Of a DNA stretch of 64,000 bases, positions 25,964-33,611 are shown in pieces; position 1 is the stretch's first letter; every line of letters begins with the position of its first letter. The position numbers were made by a program, and so were the translations under genes. Origin of the DNA: Solirubrobacteraceae bacterium (GTDB taxonomy: Bacteria > Actinomycetota > Thermoleophilia > Solirubrobacterales > Solirubrobacteraceae); contig JALNWQ010000001.1 of the NCBI GenBank assembly GCA_023230855.1, forward strand, positions 248,001 through 312,000. The letters run 5' to 3'. Under the pieces are notes generated by a model. It was not told the DNA's origin. It worked only from the letters and a program-made list of their open reading frames with translations, and did not search any database.

Positions 25964-26322
25964 CCGCCGGGACCCTGCTGCTCGTCGGGGCGGCCGGCGG
26001 GACCGGATCGGTCGTGCGCGTCCTCGTCGACCGGGCGGTGCTCGCCCGGACCGGCGCGTCGCTGCCGCTCGGGATCCTCGTCGTCAACCTGTCGGGCGCG
26101 CTGCTGCTCGGGCTCCTGGCCGGGCTGGCGGTCCCGCACGACACCGCCCTCGTGCTCGGCGCGGGCCTGCTCGGCGGCTACACGACGTTCTCCACCTGGA
26201 TGGTCGACACGATGCGCCTGGCCGACGGGCGACGCGCCGCGTGGGCGGCGGCCAACGTCGGGGCGAGCATCGTGCTCGGGCTCGTCGCCGTGGCGCTCGG
26301 GCGGACGCTCGGCGGCGGGTAG
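25960..26322 (+). CDS. crcB: fluoride efflux channel CrcB/FluC, subunit 2
   Basis: 120 residues, four membrane helices, compact length typical of Fluc. Signature segments are GGTGSVVRVLVDR, NLSGALLLGLLAG and GGYTTFSTWMVDTMRL. It starts with GTG overlapping the stop of the first copy (GTGA). The two subunits differ enough in sequence to suit an antiparallel heterodimer rather than a recent duplication. Confidence 0.92.
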   Translation: MTAGTLLLVGAAGGTGSVVRVLVDRAVLARTGASLPLGILVVNLSGALLLGLLAGLAVPHDTALVLGAGLLGGYTTFSTWMVDTMRLADGRRAAWAAANVGASIVLGLVAVALGRTLGGG

Positions 26323-26453
26323 GCGGAGGCCGCGCCGCGCCCGCGGGCCCGGTCGACGCCGAGGCCACCGGGGGCGAGGGCCGTCGGCGTCCGGCGTGTC
26401 GCGGGAGCGGGCCGGGCGGGCGGACGGGGATGCGTCGGGCGAGGCTCGTCGCC

Positions 26454-27731
26454 TCACCCCGGCGGCGCCACCACCGCGGGCGTCACGTCGAGCGGCGCCC
26501 GGGGCGGGGTGCGGCGCAGCTGGAGCGCCATGACGAGCGTCAGCAGGACGAGGACGCCGGCGAGCAGCGCGACGCCGTCCCATGCCCGCCACGACCAGGC
26601 CGCGCCGCCGAGCGGACCGAACACCGACGAGCCGACGTACGTGCACAGGACGTACACCGCCGACGCCTGGCCGGGGTTGCGCAGCGCCCGCCGTCCCACC
26701 CAGCTCGAGCAGACCGAGTGCGTGGCGAAGAACCCGATCGTCACCACCGCGATCCCGACGACGACGAGCCCCAGCGGTCGCGCGAGCGTCAACGCCATGC
26801 CGGCGACGACGACGAGCACCGCCGCCGGCAGCACCGCGCGGCGGCCCACGACGTCGGCGGCGCGCCCCGCGAGCGCCGAGCTCGACGACCCCAGGGCGTA
26901 GACGAGGAACACCGCGCCGAGCGCCGCCTCGCCGAGTCCGTACGGCGCCGCCGCCAGGCGGAACGTCATGCCGTTGAAGATCGCGAGGAACGCCCCCATC
27001 ATCAGCACGCCGATGACGTTGAGCCGCACGAGCCCCGGCTCGCGGAACTGGCGGACGATCCCGTCGAGCGACTCGCGGGCCCGGAACGGCCGCGCGACGA
27101 ACCGCGTCGACGGCGGCCGGCGCAGCAGGAACACCGACGAGCAGGTGAGGCTCAGCACCCCGATCCCCAGCAGCGCCGCGCGCCAGTCGAACGCGTCGGC
27201 CAGCCCGCCGCCGAGCAGCCGGCCGACCATCCCGCCGATGCCGTTGCCGGCGAGGTACAGGCCGATCGCGGTGCCGAGCGACGACGGGTGCACCTCCTCG
27301 GCGAGGTACCCCATCGTCACGCCGGCGATCCCGGCGACCGAGATCCCCTGCAGCGCCCGGACGACGAGCAGCGCCTCGAAGCTCGGCGCCGCCGCGGCGA
27401 GCAGGCCGAGCAGGCCCGACGCGACGAGCGACGCCGACATGACCCGGGTACGGCCCCACGCCTCCGACAGCCACAGCGCCGGCAGGAGGCTCAGCGCGAG
27501 CGTGGCGGTCGTGACGCCGAGCGTCAGCGACGACGTCGCCGGCGACACGTGCAGCTCGCGCGAGAGCACCGGCAGCAGCGGCTGGGTGGTGTAGACGACG
27601 GCGAACGTCGCCAGCCCGGCCGCGAAGATCGCCGCCGTGAGCCGCCGGAACTCCGGGGTGCCGCGCCGGATCCGCGTGTCGACCGGTCCGCCGTCCGCCC
27701 CGTCCGGTGTGGCTGGCGGGACGTCGGGCAC
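26454..27731 (-). CDS. MFS transporter (YnfM/arabinose-efflux-like)
   Basis: 425 residues, 12 membrane helices. Features include FAVVYTTQPLLPVLSRELHV after the first helix, motif A-like WLSEAWGRTRVM, GISVAGIAGVTMGYLAEEV and a second-half motif AGRAADVVGRRAVLP. This resembles the YnfM family of inner-membrane exporters; the substrate is unknown. The GTG start lies 8 nt after a minus-strand TACCGT hexamer (plus 27740-27745), suggesting a leaderless mRNA. It is divergent from the Gre-like gene. Confidence 0.92.
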   Translation of the reverse strand: MPDVPPATPDGADGGPVDTRIRRGTPEFRRLTAAIFAAGLATFAVVYTTQPLLPVLSRELHVSPATSSLTLGVTTATLALSLLPALWLSEAWGRTRVMSASLVASGLLGLLAAAAPSFEALLVVRALQGISVAGIAGVTMGYLAEEVHPSSLGTAIGLYLAGNGIGGMVGRLLGGGLADAFDWRAALLGIGVLSLTCSSVFLLRRPPSTRFVARPFRARESLDGIVRQFREPGLVRLNVIGVLMMGAFLAIFNGMTFRLAAAPYGLGEAALGAVFLVYALGSSSSALAGRAADVVGRRAVLPAAVLVVVAGMALTLARPLGLVVVGIAVVTIGFFATHSVCSSWVGRRALRNPGQASAVYVLCTYVGSSVFGPLGGAAWSWRAWDGVALLAGVLVLLTLVMALQLRRTPPRAPLDVTPAVVAPPG

Positions 27732-27739
27732 GACCGGCC

Positions 27740-27745
27740 ACGGTA
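27740..27745 (-). promoter_or_regulatory. -10 hexamer TACCGT of a leaderless promoter (MFS gene)
   Basis: Minus-strand TACCGT with 8 nt to the GTG start at 27731, the same element and spacing as at the MYG1 gene. Confidence 0.45.
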
Positions 27746-27830
27746 GTCGATCGACGGCCCGGGCCCCACCGCCGAAGATGGTCGGGAACGACCATCGACT
27801 TCACGGCGCCCCCGCGAGACCATATGACGC

Positions 27831-28304
27831 ATGTCGAGTTCCGCGGCACCTCTCAGCGATCCCGAATCCGGGCTTCCGGTGACCGAGGCGCTGCTGCGCG
27901 CCGTCGAGGTGGAGCTGACCGAGCTGCGGGCGGAGCGGGCCAAGCTCGGGAGCGACGGGCACGGCGCCGCGGCCGACGCCCACGCGGCGGTGACGTCGCG
28001 GATCAACGAGCTCGAGCACACGCACGAGACGGCGGTCGTCGTCCATCCCGGCGCGGACGGGTACGACACCGTCGCGGTCGGCACCACCGTCACCGTCGAG
28101 GAGGGCGACCGGTCCCGCACCTACCGGATCGTCCTGGAGCGCGGCGACGCCCCCGTCGTCGGCACCGTCTCGGCGACGTCGCCGGTCGGCCGTGCGCTCG
28201 TCGGCCGGGCGGTGGGCGACGCCGCCACCGTGACGCGCCCCGACGGGCGCGCGCGTCGGCTGACCGTGCGCGGGGTGGTGGCCGACGCCGCGCTCGACGC
28301 ATAG
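27831..28304 (+). CDS. GreA/GreB-like protein with a degenerate tip
   Basis: 157 residues. The C-terminal half is the FKBP-like Gre domain: YDTVAVGTTVTVEEGDRSRTY, ISATSPVGRAL-like (here VSATSPVGRALVGRAVGD) and a final beta strand. The N-terminal half is helical (LRAVEVELTELRAERAKLG, VTSRINELEHTHET) as in the Gre coiled coil, but the acidic tip motif of GreA (DLSENAEY region) is replaced by a Gly/Ala/His stretch. True Gre factors rescue backtracked RNA polymerase through those acids, so this one may bind polymerase without stimulating cleavage, like other Gre-like regulators. It is 28 bp upstream of the histidine kinase gene. Confidence 0.75.
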   Translation: MSSSAAPLSDPESGLPVTEALLRAVEVELTELRAERAKLGSDGHGAAADAHAAVTSRINELEHTHETAVVVHPGADGYDTVAVGTTVTVEEGDRSRTYRIVLERGDAPVVGTVSATSPVGRALVGRAVGDAATVTRPDGRARRLTVRGVVADAALDA

Positions 28305-28332
28305 TCGCGGCGCGGTCTGCCACGGTGGAGGG

Positions 28333-29301
28333 GTGCGCGCCGCGATCGAACGCATGTCGCTCGAGGGCCAGGTGTTCCTGGCCGTCGCGGCGTTGCTCGG
28401 CACGGCCGCGCTCGTCCTCGTCCTCGTCCCGGTCCGGATCGGGGGGACCGAGGGGTCAGCGACCTGGATCGTCGTCGGCGGGACCGCCGGCATCCTCCTG
28501 CTCGTGCGGATCGCGTTGCTCCGCGCGCTCAGGCCGCTCCGTCGCCTGACGCGGATCATGGCGACGGTCGACCCGATGGCCCCGCCGGGCGACCTGCGCG
28601 AGCAGGTCGTGCCCGACGACCGCGACGTCAAGCGGCTCACCGCCGCGTTCGAGGAGATGCTCGTGCGGTTCCGCGAGGAGCGGCGGGCGAGCGACCGCCG
28701 GATGGTCGCCGCCCAGGAGGCCGAGCGGCGTCGGATCGCCCGCGAGCTCCACGACGAGCTCGGTCAGACCCTCACCGCGCTGTCGTTGCAGATCGGCCGG
28801 GCGCCGATCGACGCCGACGCGCGGGCGCCGCTCGCCCAGACCGTCGGCCGTGCGCTCGACGAGGTGCGCGAGCTCGCGCGCCGCCTGCGGCCCGAGGCGC
28901 TCGACGACCTGGGGCTCGTCAACGCGCTCATCGCGCTCGGCACCCGCGTGTCGGAGGAGAGCGGCCTGCCGATCGACCGGCGGATCAGCTCGCCGCTGCC
29001 GAGCCTGCCCCCGGACGTCGAGCTCGCGATCTACCGGATCGCGCAGGAGGCCCTGACGAACGTCATCCGCCACGCCGGCGCCACCCGCGCGGCGGTCGAC
29101 CTGGGCGTCCGTGGTGACCGGCTCGTGCTCGTCGTCGAGGACGACGGTCGCGGTCACGGTGGGCCGGGGCGCCCGGGCGGCGGGATCGACGGGATGCGCG
29201 AGCGCGCCGACCTCGTCGGGGCGACGCTCGACATCGCCCGCCGTCCCGAGGGCGGCACCCGCGTGACCGTGCGACAGCCGCTGGGGGTGAAGGCGCCGTG
29301 A
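28333..29301 (+). CDS. sensor histidine kinase, NarX/DegS type
   Basis: 322 residues. Two membrane helices (about 13-31 and 44-62) enclose a very short loop, so there is hardly any extracellular sensor. A HAMP-like linker follows (PLRRLTRIMATVD), then the HisKA_3 dimerisation domain with the phospho-accepting His in RRRIARELHDELGQTLTAL, and the HATPase domain (N-box EALTNVIRHAGATRA, G-box VEDDGRGHGG, GIDGMRERADLVG). It starts with GTG. The response regulator gene follows after 112 bp on the same strand and is the obvious partner. Confidence 0.93.
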   Translation: MRAAIERMSLEGQVFLAVAALLGTAALVLVLVPVRIGGTEGSATWIVVGGTAGILLLVRIALLRALRPLRRLTRIMATVDPMAPPGDLREQVVPDDRDVKRLTAAFEEMLVRFREERRASDRRMVAAQEAERRRIARELHDELGQTLTALSLQIGRAPIDADARAPLAQTVGRALDEVRELARRLRPEALDDLGLVNALIALGTRVSEESGLPIDRRISSPLPSLPPDVELAIYRIAQEALTNVIRHAGATRAAVDLGVRGDRLVLVVEDDGRGHGGPGRPGGGIDGMRERADLVGATLDIARRPEGGTRVTVRQPLGVKAP

Positions 29302-29413
29302 CCGTCCGCCAGCCGCCAGGGGTGCAGGACCGTCCGCCGGCCGGCGGGGGTGGTGGCGCCGTGCCGGCGCCCGAGAACGCGACCCCGGATCGCGTGGGTC
29401 GGGAGGACGCCCG

Positions 29414-30073
29414 ATGAGCGTGCCCGTGGTGACCCGGATCCTGCTGGCCGACGACCACACCCTCGTCCGCGACGGCGTGCGGTTGCTGCTGGAGTCCCAG
29501 CCCGACCTGAAGGTCGTCGCCGAGGCCGGCGACGGGGTGCAGGCCGTCGACATGGCGCTGCACGAGGACGTCGACCTGGCGATCCTCGACGTGTCGATGC
29601 CGCGCCGCACCGGGCTGCAGGCCGCACGGGTGCTGGCCGGTCGCCGGCCCGACCTCAAGATCCTGCTGTTGTCGATGCACGAGAACGAGCAGTACCTCTT
29701 CGAGGCGCTCAAGGCCGGCGCCGCCGGGTACGTGCTGAAGTCCGCCGCCGACCGCGACCTCGTCGAGGCGTGCCGCGCGGCGATGCGCGGCGAGGCGTTC
29801 CTCTACCCGCGCGCGGTGCGGGCGCTCGTCCGCGACGTGCTCGAGGCCGGCCGTCACGGCGCCCCGGTCCCCGACGACCTGCTCACCCCGCGCGAGTCCG
29901 ACGTCGTGAAGCTCATCGCCGAGGGCCACACCACCGACGAGATCGCCGAGCTGCTCGTCATCAGCCCCCACACCGTCGAGCGCCACCGCTCCAACGTGCT
30001 GGAGAAGCTCGGCCTGCGCAACCGGGTGGAGCTGGCCCGGTACGCGATCCGACGCGGGCTCGTCGAGCCGTAA
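29414..30073 (+). CDS. response regulator, NarL/FixJ family
   Basis: 219 residues. Receiver domain at about 6-122: acidic pocket ADDH, phospho-acceptor Asp in LAILDVSMP, Thr/Ser LLLSMH and Lys in YVLKSAAD. LuxR-type helix-turn-helix at 152-214 (LTPRESDVVKLIAEGHTT, then IAELLVISPHTVERHRSNV). GGGAGGA 8 nt before the ATG is a strong ribosome-binding site. It pairs with the preceding kinase; phosphorylation would drive dimerisation and DNA binding. Confidence 0.95.
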   Translation: MSVPVVTRILLADDHTLVRDGVRLLLESQPDLKVVAEAGDGVQAVDMALHEDVDLAILDVSMPRRTGLQAARVLAGRRPDLKILLLSMHENEQYLFEALKAGAAGYVLKSAADRDLVEACRAAMRGEAFLYPRAVRALVRDVLEAGRHGAPVPDDLLTPRESDVVKLIAEGHTTDEIAELLVISPHTVERHRSNVLEKLGLRNRVELARYAIRRGLVEP

Positions 30074-30082
30074 CCCGGCCCG

Positions 30083-31615
30083 TCAGCGCACCCCGTCCCA
30101 CGCCCTGCGGCGCTCCCGCTCCGGGTCCTCGACGATCCGCCGCCCGCCGTCGGAGAGCACGCGCACCGTCCGCCGGTCCGGGTCGTACGCGGGCCAGTCG
30201 GGCGCGTCGCCGCGCGCGAACGCGACCCACGCACCGTGTAGCTCGGCGGCGAGCGCGTCCGGCGGGTCGGCGCCGACGAGCGGCCGCGCGGTCGTGGTGC
30301 GGTGGGTGCCGAAGACGAAGGGGATCTCGACGGCGTGCGCCGCGCCCAGCCCGTCCGGGATGTCGTCGGTGGCGAACGCGGGGGAGCGCCACGTGAACTC
30401 GTACAGGTGGGTGGGCGCGGGGCCGGCGGCGCGGGCCTCGGCGATCCGGATCGCCGGCACGCGGAAGAACCAGTCGGCGATGAGCGCCTCGACCCGCGCG
30501 CCGGGCGGATCGATCGCGGCGTACGCCTCGAGCCGGTCGTCGGGGAGCCCCAGGCCGGCGGCGTTGAGCGCCACGTGCTCGTCGCGGACGTGCGGCAGCA
30601 CCCCGAGCGGCACGAGCCAGAACCGGTACTCCTCGGCGTTCGTGCCGGTGAGCAGGGGCACGTCCGCCCCGACGCCGTCGCGGATCGCGTCGAGCGGCAC
30701 GCGGGGCAGCACGTCGCCGTCGACGACCGGCTCGTACGGCATCGCGTCCCACCCCAGAGGCCCCCACGCGTCGCGGTCGGTGGTGCTCACCTCGGTCCCG
30801 AGCTGCAGCTGCGCGGTGACGAACGCGTCGACCGGCACGTCGGCGAACCCGGCGGCGGTCGGCTCCACCCCCAACCGGTCGGCGAGCGTCCGGGCGACCC
30901 GCTCCGCCGACGCCGGCGACTGGACGTGCTGGCCTCCGCCGCTCTGGGCGATCACCCGGTGGAGCAGCCCGCGCGCGCGTGGCATCGTCAGCAGGCAGAT
31001 CGCGCTCATCGCCCCCGACGACTCGCCGAAGACCGTCACCCGGTCGGGGTCGCCGCCGAACGCCGCGATCTCGTCGCGTACCCACTCCAGCAGCGCGACC
31101 TGGTCGAGCAGCCCGCGGTTGGCCGGCGCATCGGGCAGGCGCCCGAACCCGTCCATCCCGAGCCGGTAGTTGAACGTCACGCACACCACCCCGTCGCGCG
31201 CGAACGCCGACCCGTCGTAGATCCGCGCCGACCCCGCGCCGCTGCGGAACGCCCCACCGTGGATCCACACCATCACCGGCAGGCCGGGGTGGGGGCCGGG
31301 GGCGGAGTCGAGGCCCCCGTCCAGCGCGGCGAGCGGCGTGAAGACGTTGACGTTCAGCGGCTCGTCCCCGGCGAAGACCGGGTCCTCGAGCAGCCTGCCG
31401 GTGGGGGACGGGATCGTCGGCTTGGGCATGGTCGCCCCGTCGACGGTCGCGTCGCGCACCCCGTCCCACCCGGCGTGGGGCCGCGGCGCCGCGAACCGCA
31501 GATCCCCGACCGGCGCCGCCGCGTACGGGATCCCGCGGAAGGCCGCCACCCCGTCCGCCACGGCCCCGCGCACCGCACCGCGCGAGGTGGTCACGACCGG
31601 GGCGGCGCTCGACAT
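30083..31615 (-). CDS. type-B carboxylesterase/lipase family protein
   Basis: 510 residues of the alpha/beta-hydrolase type-B esterases. FRGIPYAAAPVGDLRF is the N-terminal signature, VMVWIHGGAFRSGAG the oxyanion hole, and TVFGESSGAMSA holds the nucleophile Ser (GESSG). A Glu in GTNAEEYRF and a late His in GAAHAVEIPFVFG complete the triad. No signal peptide is seen, so the enzyme is probably cytosolic. The ATG at 31615 lies 7 nt after a minus-strand TACCGT hexamer (31623-31628), which supports this start over longer ones. It converges on the response regulator gene. Substrate not predictable. Confidence 0.93.
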   Translation of the reverse strand: MSSAAPVVTTSRGAVRGAVADGVAAFRGIPYAAAPVGDLRFAAPRPHAGWDGVRDATVDGATMPKPTIPSPTGRLLEDPVFAGDEPLNVNVFTPLAALDGGLDSAPGPHPGLPVMVWIHGGAFRSGAGSARIYDGSAFARDGVVCVTFNYRLGMDGFGRLPDAPANRGLLDQVALLEWVRDEIAAFGGDPDRVTVFGESSGAMSAICLLTMPRARGLLHRVIAQSGGGQHVQSPASAERVARTLADRLGVEPTAAGFADVPVDAFVTAQLQLGTEVSTTDRDAWGPLGWDAMPYEPVVDGDVLPRVPLDAIRDGVGADVPLLTGTNAEEYRFWLVPLGVLPHVRDEHVALNAAGLGLPDDRLEAYAAIDPPGARVEALIADWFFRVPAIRIAEARAAGPAPTHLYEFTWRSPAFATDDIPDGLGAAHAVEIPFVFGTHRTTTARPLVGADPPDALAAELHGAWVAFARGDAPDWPAYDPDRRTVRVLSDGGRRIVEDPERERRRAWDGVR

Positions 31616-31622
31616 GGGCGGC

Positions 31623-31628
31623 ACGGTA
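31623..31628 (-). promoter_or_regulatory. -10 hexamer TACCGT of a leaderless promoter (carboxylesterase gene)
   Basis: Minus-strand TACCGT with 7 nt to the ATG at 31615. Confidence 0.45.
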
Positions 31629-31764
31629 GCCCGTGGGGCCGGGACGGGGGAGACGGGTCGGTGACGATGCGCCGCCCCACGCCGACGACGCCGCGCCGCC
31701 GCCGCCCCACGCCGACGGCGGCGCGACGTCGTCGGTGGATCGTTCGCGGTGTCACGCTCCACCG

Positions 31765-32115
31765 ATGACCGTCGCCCGGGTGGTGCCCAACCTCGAGTGC
31801 ACGTCGCTGGAGGACGCGGCGGCGTTCTACGTCGACGTCGTCGGCCTGGAGGTCGTGATGGACCTCGGCTGGATCATCACCCTCGCGGACCCGCGCGATC
31901 CGACGGTCCAGCTCAGCCTCATGACCGAGGACGAGACCGGGCCGGTCGTGCCGGTGGCGTCGATCGAGGTCGACGACGTCGACGCCGCCTTCCGCGCCGC
32001 CCGCGACCGCGGCGCCGAGATCGTGCACGGCATCACCGACGAGGCGTGGGGCGTGCGCCGGTTCTTCGTCCGCGATCCCGGGGGCAACGTCGTCAACGTG
32101 CTGGCGCACCGGTAG
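31765..32115 (+). CDS. VOC family protein (glyoxalase/bleomycin-resistance fold)
   Basis: 116 residues, one vicinal-oxygen-chelate module pair: VVPNLECTSLEDAAAFYVDV at the start, QLSLMTEDE in the middle, IEVDDVDAAFRAARDRGAEI and the closing RRFFVRDPGGNVVNVLAHR. Small VOC proteins may be metal-dependent dioxygenases, isomerases or antibiotic-binding proteins; metal ligands cannot be assigned with confidence here. A strong terminator hairpin follows. The 150 bp upstream of the start is divergent with the carboxylesterase and contains CG-rich short repeats. Confidence 0.88.
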   Translation: MTVARVVPNLECTSLEDAAAFYVDVVGLEVVMDLGWIITLADPRDPTVQLSLMTEDETGPVVPVASIEVDDVDAAFRAARDRGAEIVHGITDEAWGVRRFFVRDPGGNVVNVLAHR

Positions 32116-32138
32116 CGCGGGGAGGACGTCGAAGCTCG

Positions 32139-32173
32139 CCCCCGCGGTCCGATCGAGGATCGGACCGCGGGGG
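32139..32173 (+). terminator. strong hairpin terminator after the VOC gene
   Basis: A perfect 16-bp stem (arms 32139-32154 and 32158-32173) with the loop GAG, 23 bp past the stop. A run of G, not T, follows, so termination would rely on the stem. Confidence 0.75.
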
Positions 32174-32695
32174 GGGGGCGTCGTGGGCCATCGGTCGATC
32201 ATCGCCCGCCGGTCCCCGGCACGGCAACGGCGCCGGCCGAGGCGGTGGGGGATGGACCGGGAACGCGATGTGGGTGGTCACGAAGTCGGTCTACCCCCTC
32301 TCGAGCGCCAACGGAGCGTCGCTCAGGCGGCGAACCGCACCCGCTCCAGCGCGGCGCGCCCCCTCGACGTCGTCCTGAGTCGCCCGGGTGGCGCACCCCG
32401 TGAGACGCCGGCCGGTTCGCCCCACCAGCGACGCTCCGCTGGTGACACCGCGCCGGCGACAGCCCACCGGCGACAGCCCACCGGCGCCACCCCACCAGCG
32501 ACGCTCCGCTGGTGACACCGCGCCGGCGACAGCCCACCGGCGACAGCCCACCGGCGCCACCTCACCGGCGACGCTCCGTCAGCGACACCCCGGCGACACC
32601 CCGCCGCCGCCCTCACGACCAGCTGAGCCCGCCGCCCGCCGCCCCTCGACAAGTCCGATCCGGACGCCCGCCCCGAGAGCGGACGACGCCTCCGC
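32174..32695. other. intergenic region with tandem repeats, no gene seen
   Basis: About 520 bp between the VOC terminator and the leftward CobB-like gene. The right part is strongly C-rich on the plus strand and contains the 70-bp tandem duplication. Open frames here repeat and have no recognisable protein. GGAGCGTCGCTCAGG at about 32315 resembles sequence in the repeats at 21.6-21.9 kb. Confidence 0.6.
32421..32560. repeat. perfect 70-bp tandem duplication with internal hairpins
   Basis: 32421-32490 and 32491-32560 are identical. Each unit has a hairpin CACCAGCG-acgctc-CGCTGGTG and two to three 14-bp subrepeats of CCGGCGACAGCCCA. A third, diverged unit begins at 32561 (CTCACCGGCGACGCTCC). 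The period is not a multiple of three, so it is not a coding repeat. Confidence 0.9.
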
Positions 32696-33301
32696 TCAGC
32701 GGCCGGCCGGCGCGCCCGCCGCCTCGAGCAGCCGCCGGACGCGGGCGGCGGTCCACTCGACGACGACGAGCGACGCGTGGAGGCCGGGGGCGGACCAGCC
32801 CTCGGTGCGCCGGCCGATCGTCCAGGCGGGACGCTCGCCGGTGGTGAGGTCGAGGACGACCGCGGCGCTCGGACGACCGACGCGCCGCTCGCCCATGCCG
32901 TGCACCGGACCGTCCGTGGTCGCGAGCAGCTCGACGGCGCCGGGGACGCCACCGCGACCCGACCCGGCGACGACCGGCAGCAGATCGCACATCGGGTGGC
33001 CGTCGAGCGTCCGGGCGAGGAACGCGACGCCGGCGCCCTCGGCGACGATCGGCCGGCCCGCACGGTGGTGGTCGGCGACCGCGTCGCGCAGCGCGGCGTT
33101 CGCGCCGATCCGGTCGGCGTGGGGCACCGGCGCCCCGTCCCCCAGGACGAGCGCCACCGTGCCGTCGGGCAGCGCGGCGTCGGCCGTGATGTCGACCGGC
33201 GCGACGACCGCGCCGTTGGCGGTCGCCGCGTCCAGCAGGCGCACGGTCGGGTCGAGCAGGGCCGGGCCGGCGGCGACGGCGATCACCGGGCGCGGGGTCA
33301 C
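32696..33301 (-). CDS. stand-alone CobB/CbiA-type amidotransferase domain lacking catalytic residues
   Basis: 201 residues that match only the C-terminal GATase_3 domain of cobyrinate a,c-diamide synthase: IAVAAGPALLDPTVRLLDAA, DAALPDGTVALVLGDG, the NAALRDAVADHHRAGRPIVAE block and MCDLLPVVAG. The N-terminal ATP-binding domain of CobB is absent. The nucleophile Cys of the family's AECGG is replaced by Gly89 (AEGAG), and the C-terminal SYLHLH motif by SLVVVEW, so it should not hydrolyse glutamine. It may be a non-catalytic binding or regulatory relic. It starts with GTG. The nearest cobalamin gene in the window is the CobU-CobC fusion 22 kb away. Confidence 0.72.
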   Translation of the reverse strand: MTPRPVIAVAAGPALLDPTVRLLDAATANGAVVAPVDITADAALPDGTVALVLGDGAPVPHADRIGANAALRDAVADHHRAGRPIVAEGAGVAFLARTLDGHPMCDLLPVVAGSGRGGVPGAVELLATTDGPVHGMGERRVGRPSAAVVLDLTTGERPAWTIGRRTEGWSAPGLHASLVVVEWTAARVRRLLEAAGAPAGR

Positions 33302-33611
33302 CGGACGGCTCCGGTCCGGGGTGACGTCGCGTGGCCGCCCGCGCGGTCAGCGGTGCGGTGATCGACCCCGCGGAAGGGCACGCTGGACGGAAGGCACGTC
33401 GCGGTGGGCACCGGCCCGCGGACGCTACCAGCGCCGCGTCGTCGGTCGACGGCCGCGCCACCGGTGGGCCCGGTCCGCGCCGTCGGCCGCGACGCGGGGG
33501 CGGCCTCGCCCCGGACGCGACGGCACGTCCCACGACGGTCCACGGCGACCCGACGTCGACCGTCACCTACTGATGAGTAACCAATGCGCGTCGTCCGGGT
33601 ACGATCCGACC
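33302..33611. other. divergent intergenic region (CobB-like gene / SDR)
   Basis: 310 bp without a convincing gene. Its right end carries the SDR promoter, including TACT-GATG-AGTA at 33568-33579, a weak inverted repeat placed where a -35 box would lie and thus a possible operator. Confidence 0.4.
33600..33605 (+). promoter_or_regulatory. -10 hexamer TACGAT of a leaderless promoter (SDR gene)
   Basis: TACGAT with only 6 nt to the ATG at 33612. An alternative ATG at 33573 would lie upstream of this promoter, so 33612 is preferred. Confidence 0.5.

Noticed and set aside
32421..32560. Possible CRISPR array
   Set aside because: The repeats are tandem copies with no unique spacers between them, and no cas genes are nearby.
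33573..33611. Upstream ATG for the SDR gene
   Set aside because: It precedes the TACGAT hexamer that sits 6 nt before ATG 33612, so it would be outside the transcript.
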